DNA of 64,000 bases from positions 310,001 to 374,000 of the forward strand of contig JAHQRK010000013.1 in the NCBI GenBank assembly GCA_019828595.1, read 5' to 3'. The notes under the pieces are model-generated. The model was not told the origin of the DNA. It made no database searches and worked only from the letters and a program-made list of their open reading frames with translations. Source of the stretch: Aphanomyces cochlioides. Lineage: Eukaryota > Oomycota > Saprolegniomycetes > Saprolegniales > Verrucalvaceae. A program made the position numbers and the translations under genes. Positions 33,062 through 43,670 of this stretch are shown in pieces. Positions within the stretch are counted from its first letter, which is position 1. Each line of letters opens with the position of its first letter.

Positions 33062-33912
33062 AGGGGGTATCAATAAAGAAACCAACACCAAAATGCTGGA
33101 AAATCTACGTCACATTCGTGAAATTATTGCCAACTGTAATGTTCCCCCCGACAACATCTACAATCTTGACGAAACTACCGTCTTCTTTGACCACTCGAAA
33201 CAAACAACGGTCGCACCGGTCGGCTCACGCGACGTTCCAATCGATGCGCATAATAGCGATCTTTTGGGCAAGCACCACGGGGCGGAAAATGAAATTCATG
33301 CTCATGGTCAAAGAAAAGGTTATCGATATTCGAGACGAAGGCGCAGAGTCAATCTGCGCTGCAACTAAGTCATCGACTATCTTCACGAAATTCTTGGAAT
33401 TTTCCTTTGGCCTTTCGAATCCTCAAGAGATATTGCTCGTGTTTGATGCTGCCAGAAACCACATCAGCAATGAAGTCAAAGCTTATCTACATCGTAAAGG
33501 TTTTCTCTACCTAATAATCCCCGGTGGGACCACTGCTTACGCCCAACCGGCAGATGTCAGCTGGTTTACAACATTGAAGGACAAACTGGCGGAATCAATT
33601 GATGCATGGAAGTCGTCTGGCGATTTTGAGTACACGAAGGGTGGACAACCACGACCACCAGCGACTGGAATTGTTGCAAAATGGCTTGTGCAAGCATGAA
33701 AGGACATTTCTCCACAGCTCATTGTGAAGAGTTTTGTAAAGTGTTTCATGGGAGCAGAAGAAAATCTGCTTCTGTCTAAGCATCCATCAATGGAGGAGAA
33801 CTTCCGAGCAACACTACAACACAAGTCCAGTTTTGACGAAGAGACAAAAGAAGACGAACCTGAGCAATTTCTTGAGAAATTTGACGACTTGTCGTTGATT
33901 GACTCGAATTAG
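33062..33912 (+). pseudogene. pogo-like DDE_1 transposase fragment
   Basis: Reads VPPDNIYNLDETTVFFDHS (first Asp) up to about 33230. It then continues in another frame with ILLVFDAARNHIS (second Asp), YAQPADVSW (third Asp) and an acidic C-terminus (DEETKEDEPEQF) to 33912. There is a stop at 33697-33699. The N-terminal DNA-binding half is missing. The usual LQPxD is AQPAD here. Confidence 0.72.
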
Positions 33913-35362
33913 ATCTTGATTTGCATGGTAATGCATGTATGAATGCAATGGTCAAATGTTCAAAGTGTCAGTGATAGAAACCTGTCAAATTTTGATAATA
34001 TAAAATATTGAGATGAATACATGTTCAGAGTTTCTCAGACAATGGGGGTCTATTATTCTGGCCACTTATGATCTGGCACCACATTGACGATGTTGTACAG
34101 TCCGCTATTATCTCTGCAAGGTTGAGCACAAGCTAGACATGCTTACGAAGGAGACTCTAAGAGGTCATTCATTGGAGTCATGTCGAATTGAGGCACACCT
34201 ACCGAGATATGCTTATGTAAATCACCGACATGGAAATGAGGTTGCCACTATCTGGGTTAGGGCTAAATACACAGTACAAATGATACAACTGTTATATTAT
34301 ATATTGAAATTTGTATGCATTTATTTTCAAACTTTAGAGATAAAGACATCTGTTTCCATGTCAGATGCACTCTCGTTTCCACAGTCGGCTTCAGGCTCAA
34401 CCATGTGTCCAATCAAAACATGTGACACAGACAGTTGAAAAATATTATGGCGGATCGATAGAAATGATAAAATCAAATTTCAAAAGTTATTTATATATAC
34501 AGAAAATATAGGTTATTTCACAACAAGTAGTCATGCAAATGTGACAGAGTATTGTATCTCACAGAAACTCGGATATTAACGTAAACGACCAATAATGGCC
34601 GACTTTTTCATAGTGTCCGAAATTCCTGTCGTATCTCACCTTCCATAACGAATATCGAAAATCTGGAGGTACCTCGTGAAAGAGGAGATGCAGGAGAAAC
34701 CAGTATCATACATGAGAGGTATTGAAATTGAAGAGTGTTTAGACAGAGTGAAGTCAAAGTCGACCCATTGGTTAATTCAAGAACAACCAATGGTGGCCGA
34801 TTTTATGACTTGGAATTTGTATACTTGATGTGACAGTTTTACCAACATTCCTCTGGGGGTTAGGTCCAGATCATTAAAACATGATGAGAGGATATATTTT
34901 TTGAGAGGTAAAATCTCATTTCTTATATGCATAAAATACAAATTTGGGCGAGCAGTTTAGGCTTGAACCTCCTAATCCGTATCCTGCTCTTGGCATATCG
35001 GGGCTGAGTCCGCATTGGAATTCCCGTGGTCGATGAGATAACGCCGGGTTTGATGTTTTGCTGCCACATCTTGAAGGCCGTCGCTACAGTGTCCTCGGTA
35101 TGTGTCATTTTACAGTACGATGCGTCTCACTGCCATGCTTTGTATAAATTATCAAAGGTTATGAGTTGCTAGCAGTTTTATCAGTGCAAATCCCGCCAAG
35201 AATTACCCAATCAAATTTGAATATAAAATCGGCCACCATTGGTAAAATCGGCCATTATTTGTCTTCGAATCCACCAATGCGCAAATTTTACATACAAATT
35301 TCAAGTATAGATGTATTACAAAAAATTATCATTATGCAAGTCTACACTACTTTGGCTAAGCC
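33913..35362. other. Intergenic with interspersed GGCCGATTTT motifs
   Basis: ACCAATGGTGGCCGATTTTA near 34795 recurs inverted near 35228-35247. Related AATGGCCGA copies lie near 34595 and 35260. These may be ends of an eroded element. No gene was seen. Confidence 0.45.
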
Positions 35363-35706
35363 TCAACAAAACTCGCTCGCACTTCCTATATGTTGTTTGA
35401 ATGGACCCATTATAGAGACATCAAGCGGCTGGTAGTAGGAGGTGCTGTTGGGAGGGAAGGCGCAGAGCTCGGATCTCAACTCGTCTCCAATACAATGTAA
35501 TCGCTTGCTCTTGGCGCTAACATGGGAATCGAAATTGTCCACCAACAAGACCGATGGATTCTCAATGCATAAGAACAGCACCTCACGCAAATATCGACAC
35601 TAGACGTGAGCTTCCATCCATGCCTTACCCGGCATAGCATAGACATGACCACTAGGATAGTCGTCAAACTCAGACGTTTCAATCAATCCGCCATGAGCAC
35701 CACGTA

Positions 35707-37240
35707 CAGTGGTGGAAGTAATGATATGCCAGTGTGGTTTATCACTCGCAGCTATCGATAAATCAACTCAATAACTAAATGAATGATACACAGTGGTGAA
35801 TTGATCATACACAAGCGAGGAAAGTACTTGCGGCACCAACAACTTCAGTTTTCACCGAGCAACACGCACGAATGTATAAAGGCCAAAGAAAAAATAATAT
35901 GCCAGTCACAACGAAAATGTTGATTGGTACTTAATCTTTGAACCACGACTAGCTACAACCATTTCGCATCGCCTAGTCATGCTATCAACGAGTTTCTTCA
36001 ACAAAGACAAGTCGATCTCATCCCAAACTCGACGGATGCAAGCCTTCAGATCCGCCTTGTTCGAAAATTGTCGTTTTCCGTTGTCGTAAACTCTTCGGGA
36101 CATAATCCCCCATAAGTTCTCGATCGGATTTAAGTCCGGAGACTTAGCTGACCACTTGATGGTTTCAATCGAGACATGGGGCTCCGCAAACCATTCCGAA
36201 ACTGACTTCGCCGTGTAAATCGAGGCGTTGTCTTGTTGGAAACGAAAGTCATTCCCGTGATGGAAATGACCAAACGGCAGCAAAAAATTGGAAAGCGTAT
36301 CGATATACGCTTCCGAATCTTGCTTGCCTTCAAGGAAGACAAGATCAGACTTGCCTTTGGAGCTAAATGCTCCCCAAACCATGACACCCCCACCGCCATT
36401 CTGGCGCTTCGAGAAGTGCTCACGGCGGCGAGACAGGTCTGCCCAGTAATAATTGAAACCATCCGGTCCGTCGAGGTTCCATTTCTTCTCGTCGGACCAG
36501 ATGATCTCATTGAACTGGTCAGCCCAGTCCCGCGCCTCAGACGCCCAAAGCACACGGGCTTTTTTGTGGGCTGGAGTCATCATCGGCGCAGCAAGTCGCT
36601 TCTTGAACTTGAGTCTGCAGCTCTTGTTGAGGAGCTGACAGACTCGACGAGGTCCAACTGGAAGAGAATGGCGCTTGATTAGTTCTGCAGCAGTGTACTT
36701 TCCAGTACACGCTGCTCGAATCATTCGGCGGTGGAGGGCGTCGTCGACAGTTGGGCGGCGGCCTGTTGATCGGGCCGTTCCATACGACCCAGGATCACGT
36801 AGGAAGCCTCGCACACAACCACGAGATCGTTTGATCTCGTTGGCTATGTACGAGATTGTTTTGCCTTCACGGCGGAGGACGAGAATTTCGATCTTCTCAT
36901 CGTCCGTCAAAGGGTCGCCTTTGGGCATGAACTGAGACCTAGATTGATTGCTCACATGAGGGCAAGGATTTGGGTCATCAGCATACCAGTTGTGGTGCGT
37001 GAGTCTTGAGTTGAACGAGTCAAAACAGCAAATGAGCAAAAGTGGCATATGATTATTTCCCGCTTAAAAATCTATTCCCGGCATTTTCGCGCCTATCTGT
37101 CCACCCGAGTGCGCGGGAATGTCAGCTGAAGCCAGTACAAACTAGTTGTTTTGATTGGTGCAAACTTCTCGTTTTAATAACCAATCAAAACATCAATATA
37201 GCTGGATTTGCAGGATGGCATATCATTACTTCCACCACTG
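35707..37240. mobile_element. Tc1-like element with IR/DR ends (Tc1-2), nested
   Basis: A 1534-bp element: perfect 25-bp inverted repeats (35707-35731, 37216-37240) with TA duplications at 35705-35706 and 37241-37242. Inner repeat copies share TATGCCA at 35898-35904 and its complement at 37043-37049, each 173 bp inside the outer copy. Confidence 0.94.
35906..36928 (-). CDS. Tc1-like DDE transposase, intact frame
   Basis: 340 residues from the ATG at 36928 (MPKGDPLTDDEKIEILVLRR), the standard Tc1 length. An in-frame Met at 37048 exists but lies in the inner terminal repeat. N-terminal HTH regions (ISYIANEIKRSRGCVRGFLR and TAAELIKRHSLPVGPRRVCQ) precede the catalytic core: NEIIWSDEKKWNLDG (Asp1), GGGVMVWGAFSS, RFQQDNASIYTAK (Asp2), SPDLNPIENLWG (Glu). 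No internal stop. The usual DNASIH is DNASIY, a possible weak point. With intact ends this is the best candidate in the window for a recently active DNA transposon. Confidence 0.93.
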   Translation of the reverse strand: MPKGDPLTDDEKIEILVLRREGKTISYIANEIKRSRGCVRGFLRDPGSYGTARSTGRRPTVDDALHRRMIRAACTGKYTAAELIKRHSLPVGPRRVCQLLNKSCRLKFKKRLAAPMMTPAHKKARVLWASEARDWADQFNEIIWSDEKKWNLDGPDGFNYYWADLSRRREHFSKRQNGGGGVMVWGAFSSKGKSDLVFLEGKQDSEAYIDTLSNFLLPFGHFHHGNDFRFQQDNASIYTAKSVSEWFAEPHVSIETIKWSAKSPDLNPIENLWGIMSRRVYDNGKRQFSNKADLKACIRRVWDEIDLSLLKKLVDSMTRRCEMVVASRGSKIKYQSTFSL

Positions 37241-37621
37241 TATGATGAACGTAATTGGGAGTTTCAGTCCATCCGCTCGAATTGACAGAACCGCTGTCAT
37301 TCGATATGAATGGCGATCGCCATTCGCAACATAACTGCCTCCACCCCATACCGCGCAGATGGTATTTGGACACATGTCATAGTAAATACCGGTTTCGTCG
37401 CCGTTGTAGATACAGGATAGGTCCATATTTCCATATTGGTTGTGAAACTTGCGGCCAAAGTTGAGCTGGGTTTCAGTCAAGTCTTATTGAGTGTGCTTTT
37501 GTTTGCACACTCGTTGTCGGGTGAAGTCAAAATGATAGGCAAAGCGTTGGAGGAGGCGCAGGAGTGACTGGTAGGCCGACTTCCGTGTTGTCATGTAGTC
37601 TTCAAGTCCGAGAATCATGAA

Positions 37622-38244
37622 CGAAGCCTAAAACGTGTTCTCCGTTACTTGCAAACTACGAAACATTATGGCTTGGAAATTAAACCCACAAGTTCTGTCG
37701 GTATGGATGTGTATAGCGACGCCGACTGGGCCGGCGACAAGGCAAATCGGCGTTCAACCACAGGATATCTTGTAGAGCTCAATGGAGCCCCTTATTCACT
37801 GGTTTTCCAAACAGCAGGCCACCGTGGCCTTGAGTACCATGGAAGCAGAATACATCGCAGCGTGTGTTGGGACACAAGAAGCGTTGTGGATCCAACAATT
37901 GATGACTGCGCTCGGTCTGAACGATCCAGAGATGCCAGTATCACTCTGGTGTGACAACCAATCTGCGATTAAGAATGTGTCGAACGATATGTCAACATCG
38001 AGGGCGAAGCATATGGACATCAAGTATCATTTCGTTCGCGATGAAGTCGAAAAAGGTAAGATAATCGTTGGTTACGTGCCACAGACGAAATGCTGCCGAC
38101 ATTTTGACCAAGCACTCTCTATTGAACGATTTGAAGAGGCAAGAAAAATGCTGCATGTATTACCACGCGAGAAAAGCTTTGCAATTGCAAAGCTGGTATT
38201 TTGCAATGACGGCTCTAGCGATGGAAGTTCATCTTGAAGGGGCG
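37622..38244 (+). pseudogene. Ty1/Copia pol tail (RNase H), frameshifted
   Basis: Reads LKRVLRYLQTTKHYGLEIKP, MDVYSDADWAGDKANRRSTT and GYLVELNGAP. A frame change near 37785 gives WFSKQQATVALSTMEAEYIA and SLWCDNQSAIKN, and a second near 38090 gives ADILTK. These are the RNase H blocks that end Copia polyproteins. A purine tract GAAGGGGCG (38236-38244) precedes TGTTAGAGG, the probable start of the 3' LTR. The 5' part of the element is absent; the junction with pogo sequence is at about 37620. Confidence 0.85.
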
Positions 38245-39060
38245 TGTTAGAGGTACAACATGAAACTCCCATTCACTTAGTGCATAAGCTGTAATACATT
38301 CTGGATTTAACTCAACCGTTGTTATCACCGCACGAGGCTTTGACGGTGCTGTCGACTTATATAATGTGCATCGGGTATTCGGGCCTCAAGCTTCCAGGAC
38401 TTCTCGTTTTCGACCTGGGTGGGTGGGGGCACTAGTGATGCAATCTGGCCAGCTCTCAACATAAATTTTAGTATAAGTGTACATGGCCATCCAATCGTAG
38501 TCGCGCTTTAATCAATTCTACGTCTTGTCTAGCTTCAAGTGTCCGCCTTGGAGGTATCCGGCGCAGAGACCAAGAACCATTTGTGTTTATTCTTGCGACA
38601 CAACTAATTGCCGCTGTTACGCAGGCTCAACAGACCTAGTTTTCCAAATCGTAGGATGGAAGGCGTTCGAGCCAAACTTGTTCACTGGAGTCGCTCTCTC
38701 TTTGAATCATCTATATACTATCCAACAAAGGCAAATATTTTTGGATATTGAGTGCAAATGCTTATCCTTTCGGAAAGCCACAAAGGGTGTAAATCAACAA
38801 GCTGCAGATCCACCAGGCTTGAATAACCAAATATTGTGAATCCGTTAACATCTAAAACAGTAGCTTGTCCCAAAAGCGACAATTATCGATGGTATACTGA
38901 AATATTTTCAGTGAGAATGCAGCAAAATTCAAGGCCAGCACATTTGATTGATTTCGTTTGATATATAACAACACTCACGTGAATCACTGCCTGAGTCGGC
39001 TTTTATACAATTTCATTTGATATCTGCCTTGTAACCACTGGTGAGTCTACTCGTTTTAAT
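38245..39060. other. Probable Copia 3' LTR start and unassigned sequence
   Basis: An LTR-like start TGTTAGAGGTACAAC follows the polypurine tract at 38245. Its right end cannot be set because no second copy is in the window. No gene was seen. Confidence 0.45.
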
Positions 39061-39231
39061 AGGGAGATTTCGAAGTGCAGGTTTACCTGTACCTGTATCT
39101 GTATCCTCTCACAACAAATACATGTATGGAATACTCCCAACAATTGATATAGTCTGTAGTAGAATTGAGGGATTGTATGGATTGGATTCTGCACCCACAG
39201 ATCACTCCGAGAGCCATATCCAATTTGATAA

Positions 39232-39936
39232 ATGCAATCAAAGGAGAAGCGCCGCAACTGGACCGAGGCAGAAGACCTCATCCTTCGCCGTCAAGTCTCG
39301 TTGCTTCGACCGTTCCAAGCAAGGCATGGAGACGTCATGGCGTTGTGGGAGCGGGTTGCAGAGACTCTTTGCGATGAAGAGAGCTTTCAACGTTTGGTGG
39401 ATGGAAAGAAGTTGCAAAGCAATCATCTCATTGATAAGCACCGTAAGTTTGATAAGCAAGCTCTTAGGCTATCAGGTGTAGAAGAAGAGGAAAGCGAGAC
39501 ATCGATGATTCTCGACGACCTCATTCAGCTCGTTGACGACGCCAAGATAGAAAATGAGAACGACAAGAAGGAGAAGAAGTTAGAGGAGAAAAAGGCCGAG
39601 GCTGCTGGACAAAAAATTCGCGACGAAGCAATGAAAACTTGCAAAAAGCGCAAGTCAGATGCGAATGACGAGACTCGTGGAAATCCAAATTTGGCTCTGA
39701 TTGAACTTATGAAGGCCGAATACATGTCCGAAATGGAGTTCCGTCAGAAGAAGATGGATATTAAGAGAGCTCAACTCGAACAAGAAGCTGAAGAACGACG
39801 ACTTGAGCGTGAAGAGAGGCAAAAAGATCGTGAGCTCCAATTGAAACTGGCTGAATTGGAAACAAGAAAGCTAGAGCTGAAGCTAGCAGAAATCGAGGCT
39901 GCAAAGTGGCAACGTCTGCATTCGAACAATGATTAA
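39232..39936 (+). CDS. SANT/Myb-like accessory protein of Harbinger-2
   Basis: 234 residues from the ATG at 39232. The N-terminal trihelix/SANT domain is RRNWTEAEDLILRRQVSLLR followed by GDVMALWERVAETL and LVDGKKLQSNHLIDKHRKFD. The C-terminal half is a long charged coiled coil (about residues 105-225; REERQKDRELQLKLAELETR). In PIF/Harbinger elements this partner binds terminal DNA and brings in the transposase. It ends 68 bp from the convergent transposase stop. The frame is intact, unlike the copy in Harbinger-1. Confidence 0.85.
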   Translation: MQSKEKRRNWTEAEDLILRRQVSLLRPFQARHGDVMALWERVAETLCDEESFQRLVDGKKLQSNHLIDKHRKFDKQALRLSGVEEEESETSMILDDLIQLVDDAKIENENDKKEKKLEEKKAEAAGQKIRDEAMKTCKKRKSDANDETRGNPNLALIELMKAEYMSEMEFRQKKMDIKRAQLEQEAEERRLEREERQKDRELQLKLAELETRKLELKLAEIEAAKWQRLHSNND

Positions 39937-40004
39937 CATGGATATTCTTGAGTAAACACGAGAAGAAATTCATTAGGGTGTTATGCAAATTAATGTAAAA
40001 GACA

Positions 40005-40925
40005 TCATGCACACAAATATTCCTCCAACGACGGCGGGGCACAGTTGAAATAGCTTGATATTTGATTGCCACGGTAGATACAGCAATGCAAGTTAGTAAA
40101 AAACATTGCCACGCACACAAACTTGCCAACTGGAGAGAGTAAAACTTTTTGTTGGAGCTTGAACATGATATTTGCCCATAGCGTTTTCATCCTTCCAAAG
40201 TTCCATTCAACACTTTGACGACTCTGGCTCATGAATCGGTTGAATGCTGCCTTTTGATCTTCGAGATTGTTGCCTTTGTAGCCCACCATAATCCACTTTG
40301 ACAGTCCATATGCAGGATCGCCATAGATCATGAAACCATCAAATATTTCTATGTTCTCGTCAAAGTAAGAAAGCAGATTACTATGACGTAACAGGGTTGT
40401 GTCGTGACGGCGGCCTTCGAGGGGGTCATAGAAATGGATGCAAAGACCATCAGGGGCTGTCACACCTTGGAAGTTTAAGCAGTAGCCCCGCTTGTGGCCA
40501 CTGTAGACTTCTTTTTGCAAATTCAGACCCTCTGCTACATTGGAAATGGGGCGACATGTTTCCACTTTGGTTCCATCGGGAAATCCATACACATTCATTG
40601 TTGGGGCACCTTTTTTGTGGATTGCAGTGGCATAATGCATGAGTCGGGCACGGTCAATATGCTTTGCAAAGTAAATCGTTTGTTTCCAGTTGTTGTATAT
40701 CAAGTCCACCATAAAGATATAGATTCGGCACAAGGCTGGGATAGATCGGCAAAACATAGACATCATATCATAGTAAGCTACAGGGTAGGGGACGCTCGAC
40801 AAAGCTGTATGATATAAGAGCTGCAAGTTTGCGAAACGCAAACTTCTTCTTGCGATTCTTTCTCCACCACAACAGAAGAAGTATAAGACGCTCTTGCTGC
40901 ATTTCCAAATGACGACTGAGCTCAT
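40005..40925 (-). CDS. Harbinger-2 DDE transposase
   Basis: 306 residues from an ATG (MSSVVIWKCSKSVLYFFCCG). The DDE_Tnp_4 blocks are complete: VYGFPDGTKVETCRP (Asp1), YSGHKRGYCLNFQGVTAPDG, DPLEGRRHDT, MIYGDPAYGLS (Asp2) and RQSVEWNFGRMKTLW (Glu). Length is at the short end for the family and the first 30 residues are unusual, so a spliced or lost upstream exon is possible. It is convergent with the SANT-like gene, the typical Harbinger layout. Confidence 0.87.
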   Translation of the reverse strand: MSSVVIWKCSKSVLYFFCCGGERIARRSLRFANLQLLYHTALSSVPYPVAYYDMMSMFCRSIPALCRIYIFMVDLIYNNWKQTIYFAKHIDRARLMHYATAIHKKGAPTMNVYGFPDGTKVETCRPISNVAEGLNLQKEVYSGHKRGYCLNFQGVTAPDGLCIHFYDPLEGRRHDTTLLRHSNLLSYFDENIEIFDGFMIYGDPAYGLSKWIMVGYKGNNLEDQKAAFNRFMSQSRQSVEWNFGRMKTLWANIMFKLQQKVLLSPVGKFVCVAMFFTNLHCCIYRGNQISSYFNCAPPSLEEYLCA

Positions 40926-41097
40926 TCCTGTTCGTCAAGAACGTCAGTATCTTACGGTTATGGACATCTATCCGTAAATCACTTTGAGGGAATAGAATTT
41001 GAACTTGTCGAAATCATCATCTTGCAGTCAGTACCCATACCCACACCCATATACGGCTACAGGTAATCTATGGGAATCGACATTTCGAAATCTCTCT

Positions 41098-42072
41098 AAT
41101 ATTGCAGTTGGCCACTCCTTCATATCTTTGGGTTCAACAGGATATTCGCTGAAGGAATTTGAGTTCAATTTGCGCAATTTCATTTGCCATTGCCAACCTC
41201 TGGATATACTGCACCATGTCGTGCAACCGAGGTCGAACGGCTTCCTCCGTAATTGCTACAATAATTGAGCCAGACGTGAGGCTGAGTGGTGTCTTGCTTG
41301 TGTTGGTAATTTGAAATGCGCATGGGGCTCCGCTAAAGTTTTGCAAAACGATTGCAACCCATCTTTTTTCTCACGTCTCACCCAGAAACAGGCCTCTTCT
41401 GAAGCGGTAAATCGACCTTTGGCAATTTAATTCGTACGAATCGACTTTTACATCATTCTACATCAGTAAACCTGGCCACAAGCCAAAAGCAAGCTCAACC
41501 TCTGCCGATTTAGTTGAAGCCTTTGACGTTCGCAAGGAGCTTTTAGCTCCAATCAGTGACAAAACTTCAAAAAACCTAAAACGACGCCACAGTCAACTCT
41601 ACGTGTCGATAGCCGCTCGTCTCGTGCGGCAAATGACAGCGCCTGTTGCCTCCCGCCGATTTCAAGCTCGCAAAAAGACAAGTCACAAGAACCCAGAGCC
41701 CCAAGATAAGTGATTGACAGCTAAGGAATGATCAATTATATAATTTTGCGTATCTCAGTCTCACCTAGTCATCGTTCAGTCCACCGGTTCTCTTGTTTTC
41801 AGCTGCCCAGCGTAAGAGAGATCATACGTACAAACGGCGCATGCTGGAGTAGCATGGTTTGACAGAACCGCAGTCCAAATTGTCTTCGAATGTGCTGGTC
41901 ACTTCTTGAATGACACGGGTATGACTTTTATCCAATAAATAATCAATTATTTTCTTACTGAACAAAATTTTATTCGCCGAAACTGGCTCCTAGGAATTCC
42001 AAACACAAAACAATAATTGTTAGGTTCAAATCGACTCCCATAGATCATTAATCGCTTGTTATATTTATCCAA
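41098..42072. other. Intergenic
   Basis: No gene or clear repeat recognised; a palindromic ATTCGTACGAAT lies at about 41430. Confidence 0.45.
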
Positions 42073-42881
42073 TCAAAATACTTCTACAGCTCTCACCGGA
42101 AGTATATATCTCCACTCATAAAATTCCTTTCGTTCAGTCTTCAAGGATAGATCTCGAGTATCAATCCTCCTGAATGGAGGCACCTTTTGATTTGGGTTTC
42201 CTCGCCACCATAGAGTCCAAGCTATCAGCAAGTCTACACTTGGAAACTTGAAATCAATTGGAAGCATGTGCAATTGCCCATTCCAGTGATGTGCGTCATA
42301 TTCCAGGTCATTTGAACCACAATCCGAGGGTACAGTATTCGAGTTCACTCGTGCTACAATTGAATTAATTGCCTTTGATGGTGTTGTTTCAAAGTAGTCA
42401 CGAGTGATATTTCCCGAGGCCAAGCCTCTCTCATCTACAATTTCTCGCACACCATCAAGAATTACATTTGGCAATGATTCAATGGTTTGTTGGTTGAGTT
42501 TCAAACGACGAAGCAATTCATCGAAGGGTGGAATGCCAGTCGGAGTCAAATGGGGAGACTGCAATCCAGAAGACACCATGGATCGCAGGCTGTCAATCAA
42601 TCCACAAGTAGTAAATAATACATTTTAGAGTAGAGGATGGTTTAAAAGAAGATAATAAAATCGCAATGGTAGATCTAGCTTGCTAAAATCAATCGTAAAA
42701 CTCTATTTAGATGATTTTGAACGATGAGATTTGGGAAGACAATTGCCATCGTATCAGAAATCAATTGAGATGTTGCATTGGAAAAGTGTGGAGGTAAAAT
42801 CGATAATTCCACACTATTGATGGGCAAGCCTGTTGCAACACGCCCAGTAAATCTATCGCCAGCCGCTTTCATAGCGGACAT
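42073..42881 (-). pseudogene. Degenerate repeat-type protein gene, family unknown
   Basis: Minus-strand pieces read ELSILPPHFSNATSQLISDT and PNLIVQNHLNRVLRLILAS, a stop, then NHPLL, a stop, and in the frame to 42073 PTGIPPFDELLRRLKLNQQT, ITRDYFETTPSKAINS and LLIAWTLWWRGNPNQKVPPF. One stop and frame changes lie within 42600-42680. The C-terminal W-LWW-G..PFR module looks like the end of a repeat-encoded DNA-binding or recombinase protein, but I cannot name the family. Confidence 0.45.
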
Positions 42882-43670
42882 ATCGCTCCATCACGTTGCC
42901 CAAGGACCAGCCACATCTCAAACACACACTTACTATTGATGGCCCACCAGTACTTCTACATGACACAAAAGTGGCAGCGCCTTTTTGGATTGAGTGAGTG
43001 CCTATATCTTTCTTTACTTTCGTTTTGTTGGGGCCGTGTTCTAGGGCTGTTGAAGGTGCTAAAAGTATAGCTAAACTTTTACCGAAGCGATCCTAGATTA
43101 CATTCCTGTAATGATAAATATTGAGACAATAAACTACCTTTTGCTTAGATCCAGGAAAGAGATTGGTTGGCTCTATTTGAGGGTTGCATGCTAAATAAAT
43201 TCCTAACGCCAAAAACAAACCCAGCGATGTCCTAAGAGGATTGGCAAAGCAGTGCTTTGGATCTTTGTTTTTAGCCCTTAAAAATAGTTAACTAAGAAGC
43301 TATCAGTAAATACCTTCTTGAGCTGTCTTTGTTCGATGAAATGTGAATCCTATTGCGTCGTCCTCCCAAGATATATGGTTAAATCTACAAAAATATGAAT
43401 TTGAGGTAAATACTTGTGATGAAAACCTAATTGTTTCGGTAGACTTAGAACGACACATTAAGTTCCATGACAAAATTAGATACAGGGAACGACAGTTAAC
43501 AAGGTCTACCGAAGTTTTCCATCAGTACTACTCTATGACGTATCAAATCTAGCCAATCATCAGCTTATAAATGTTTATACTTGATTGGTGGAATTTTTTT
43601 TACCACCGCTTTTCGTAAGTCTTTTAAATTTTGGTTCCACTAAATCAACACAATCACTGTCAAAGTTGAT
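42882..43670. other. Intergenic
   Basis: AT-rich; no gene or element end recognised. Confidence 0.45.

Larger units (their letters stand above)
35363..37619 (-). pseudogene. pogo-like transposase split by a Tc1-like insertion
   Basis: Two minus-strand parts, 37619-37243 and 35704-35363, flank the element at 35707-37240. The upstream part reads LLRLLQRFAYHFDFTRQ, a stop, then CIYNGDETGIYYDM and HSYRMTAVLSIRADGLKLPI. The downstream part reads EFDDYPSGHVYAMPGKAWME, a stop, VLLVDNFDSHVS and SYYQPLDVSIMGPF. Removing the insert and one TA gives ..TFIIRGAHGG.. in frame, matching the relative at 43671-44857. The gene was therefore a pogo transposase before the Tc1 hit, although two nonsense codons show it was or became dead. 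Its 5' end is cut off by Copia sequence at about 37620. Confidence 0.85.
39061..41097. mobile_element. PIF/Harbinger DNA transposon (Harbinger-2)
   Basis: A 2037-bp element. Its ends AGGGAGATTTCGAAGTG (39061-39077) and the complement of 41081-41097 match at 15 of 17 positions. They are flanked by AAT duplications (39058-39060, 41098-41100), the same target as Harbinger-1. It carries an intact convergent SANT-like gene and transposase. Subterminal zones hold ACCTGT/CCCATA-type short repeats. Confidence 0.78.
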
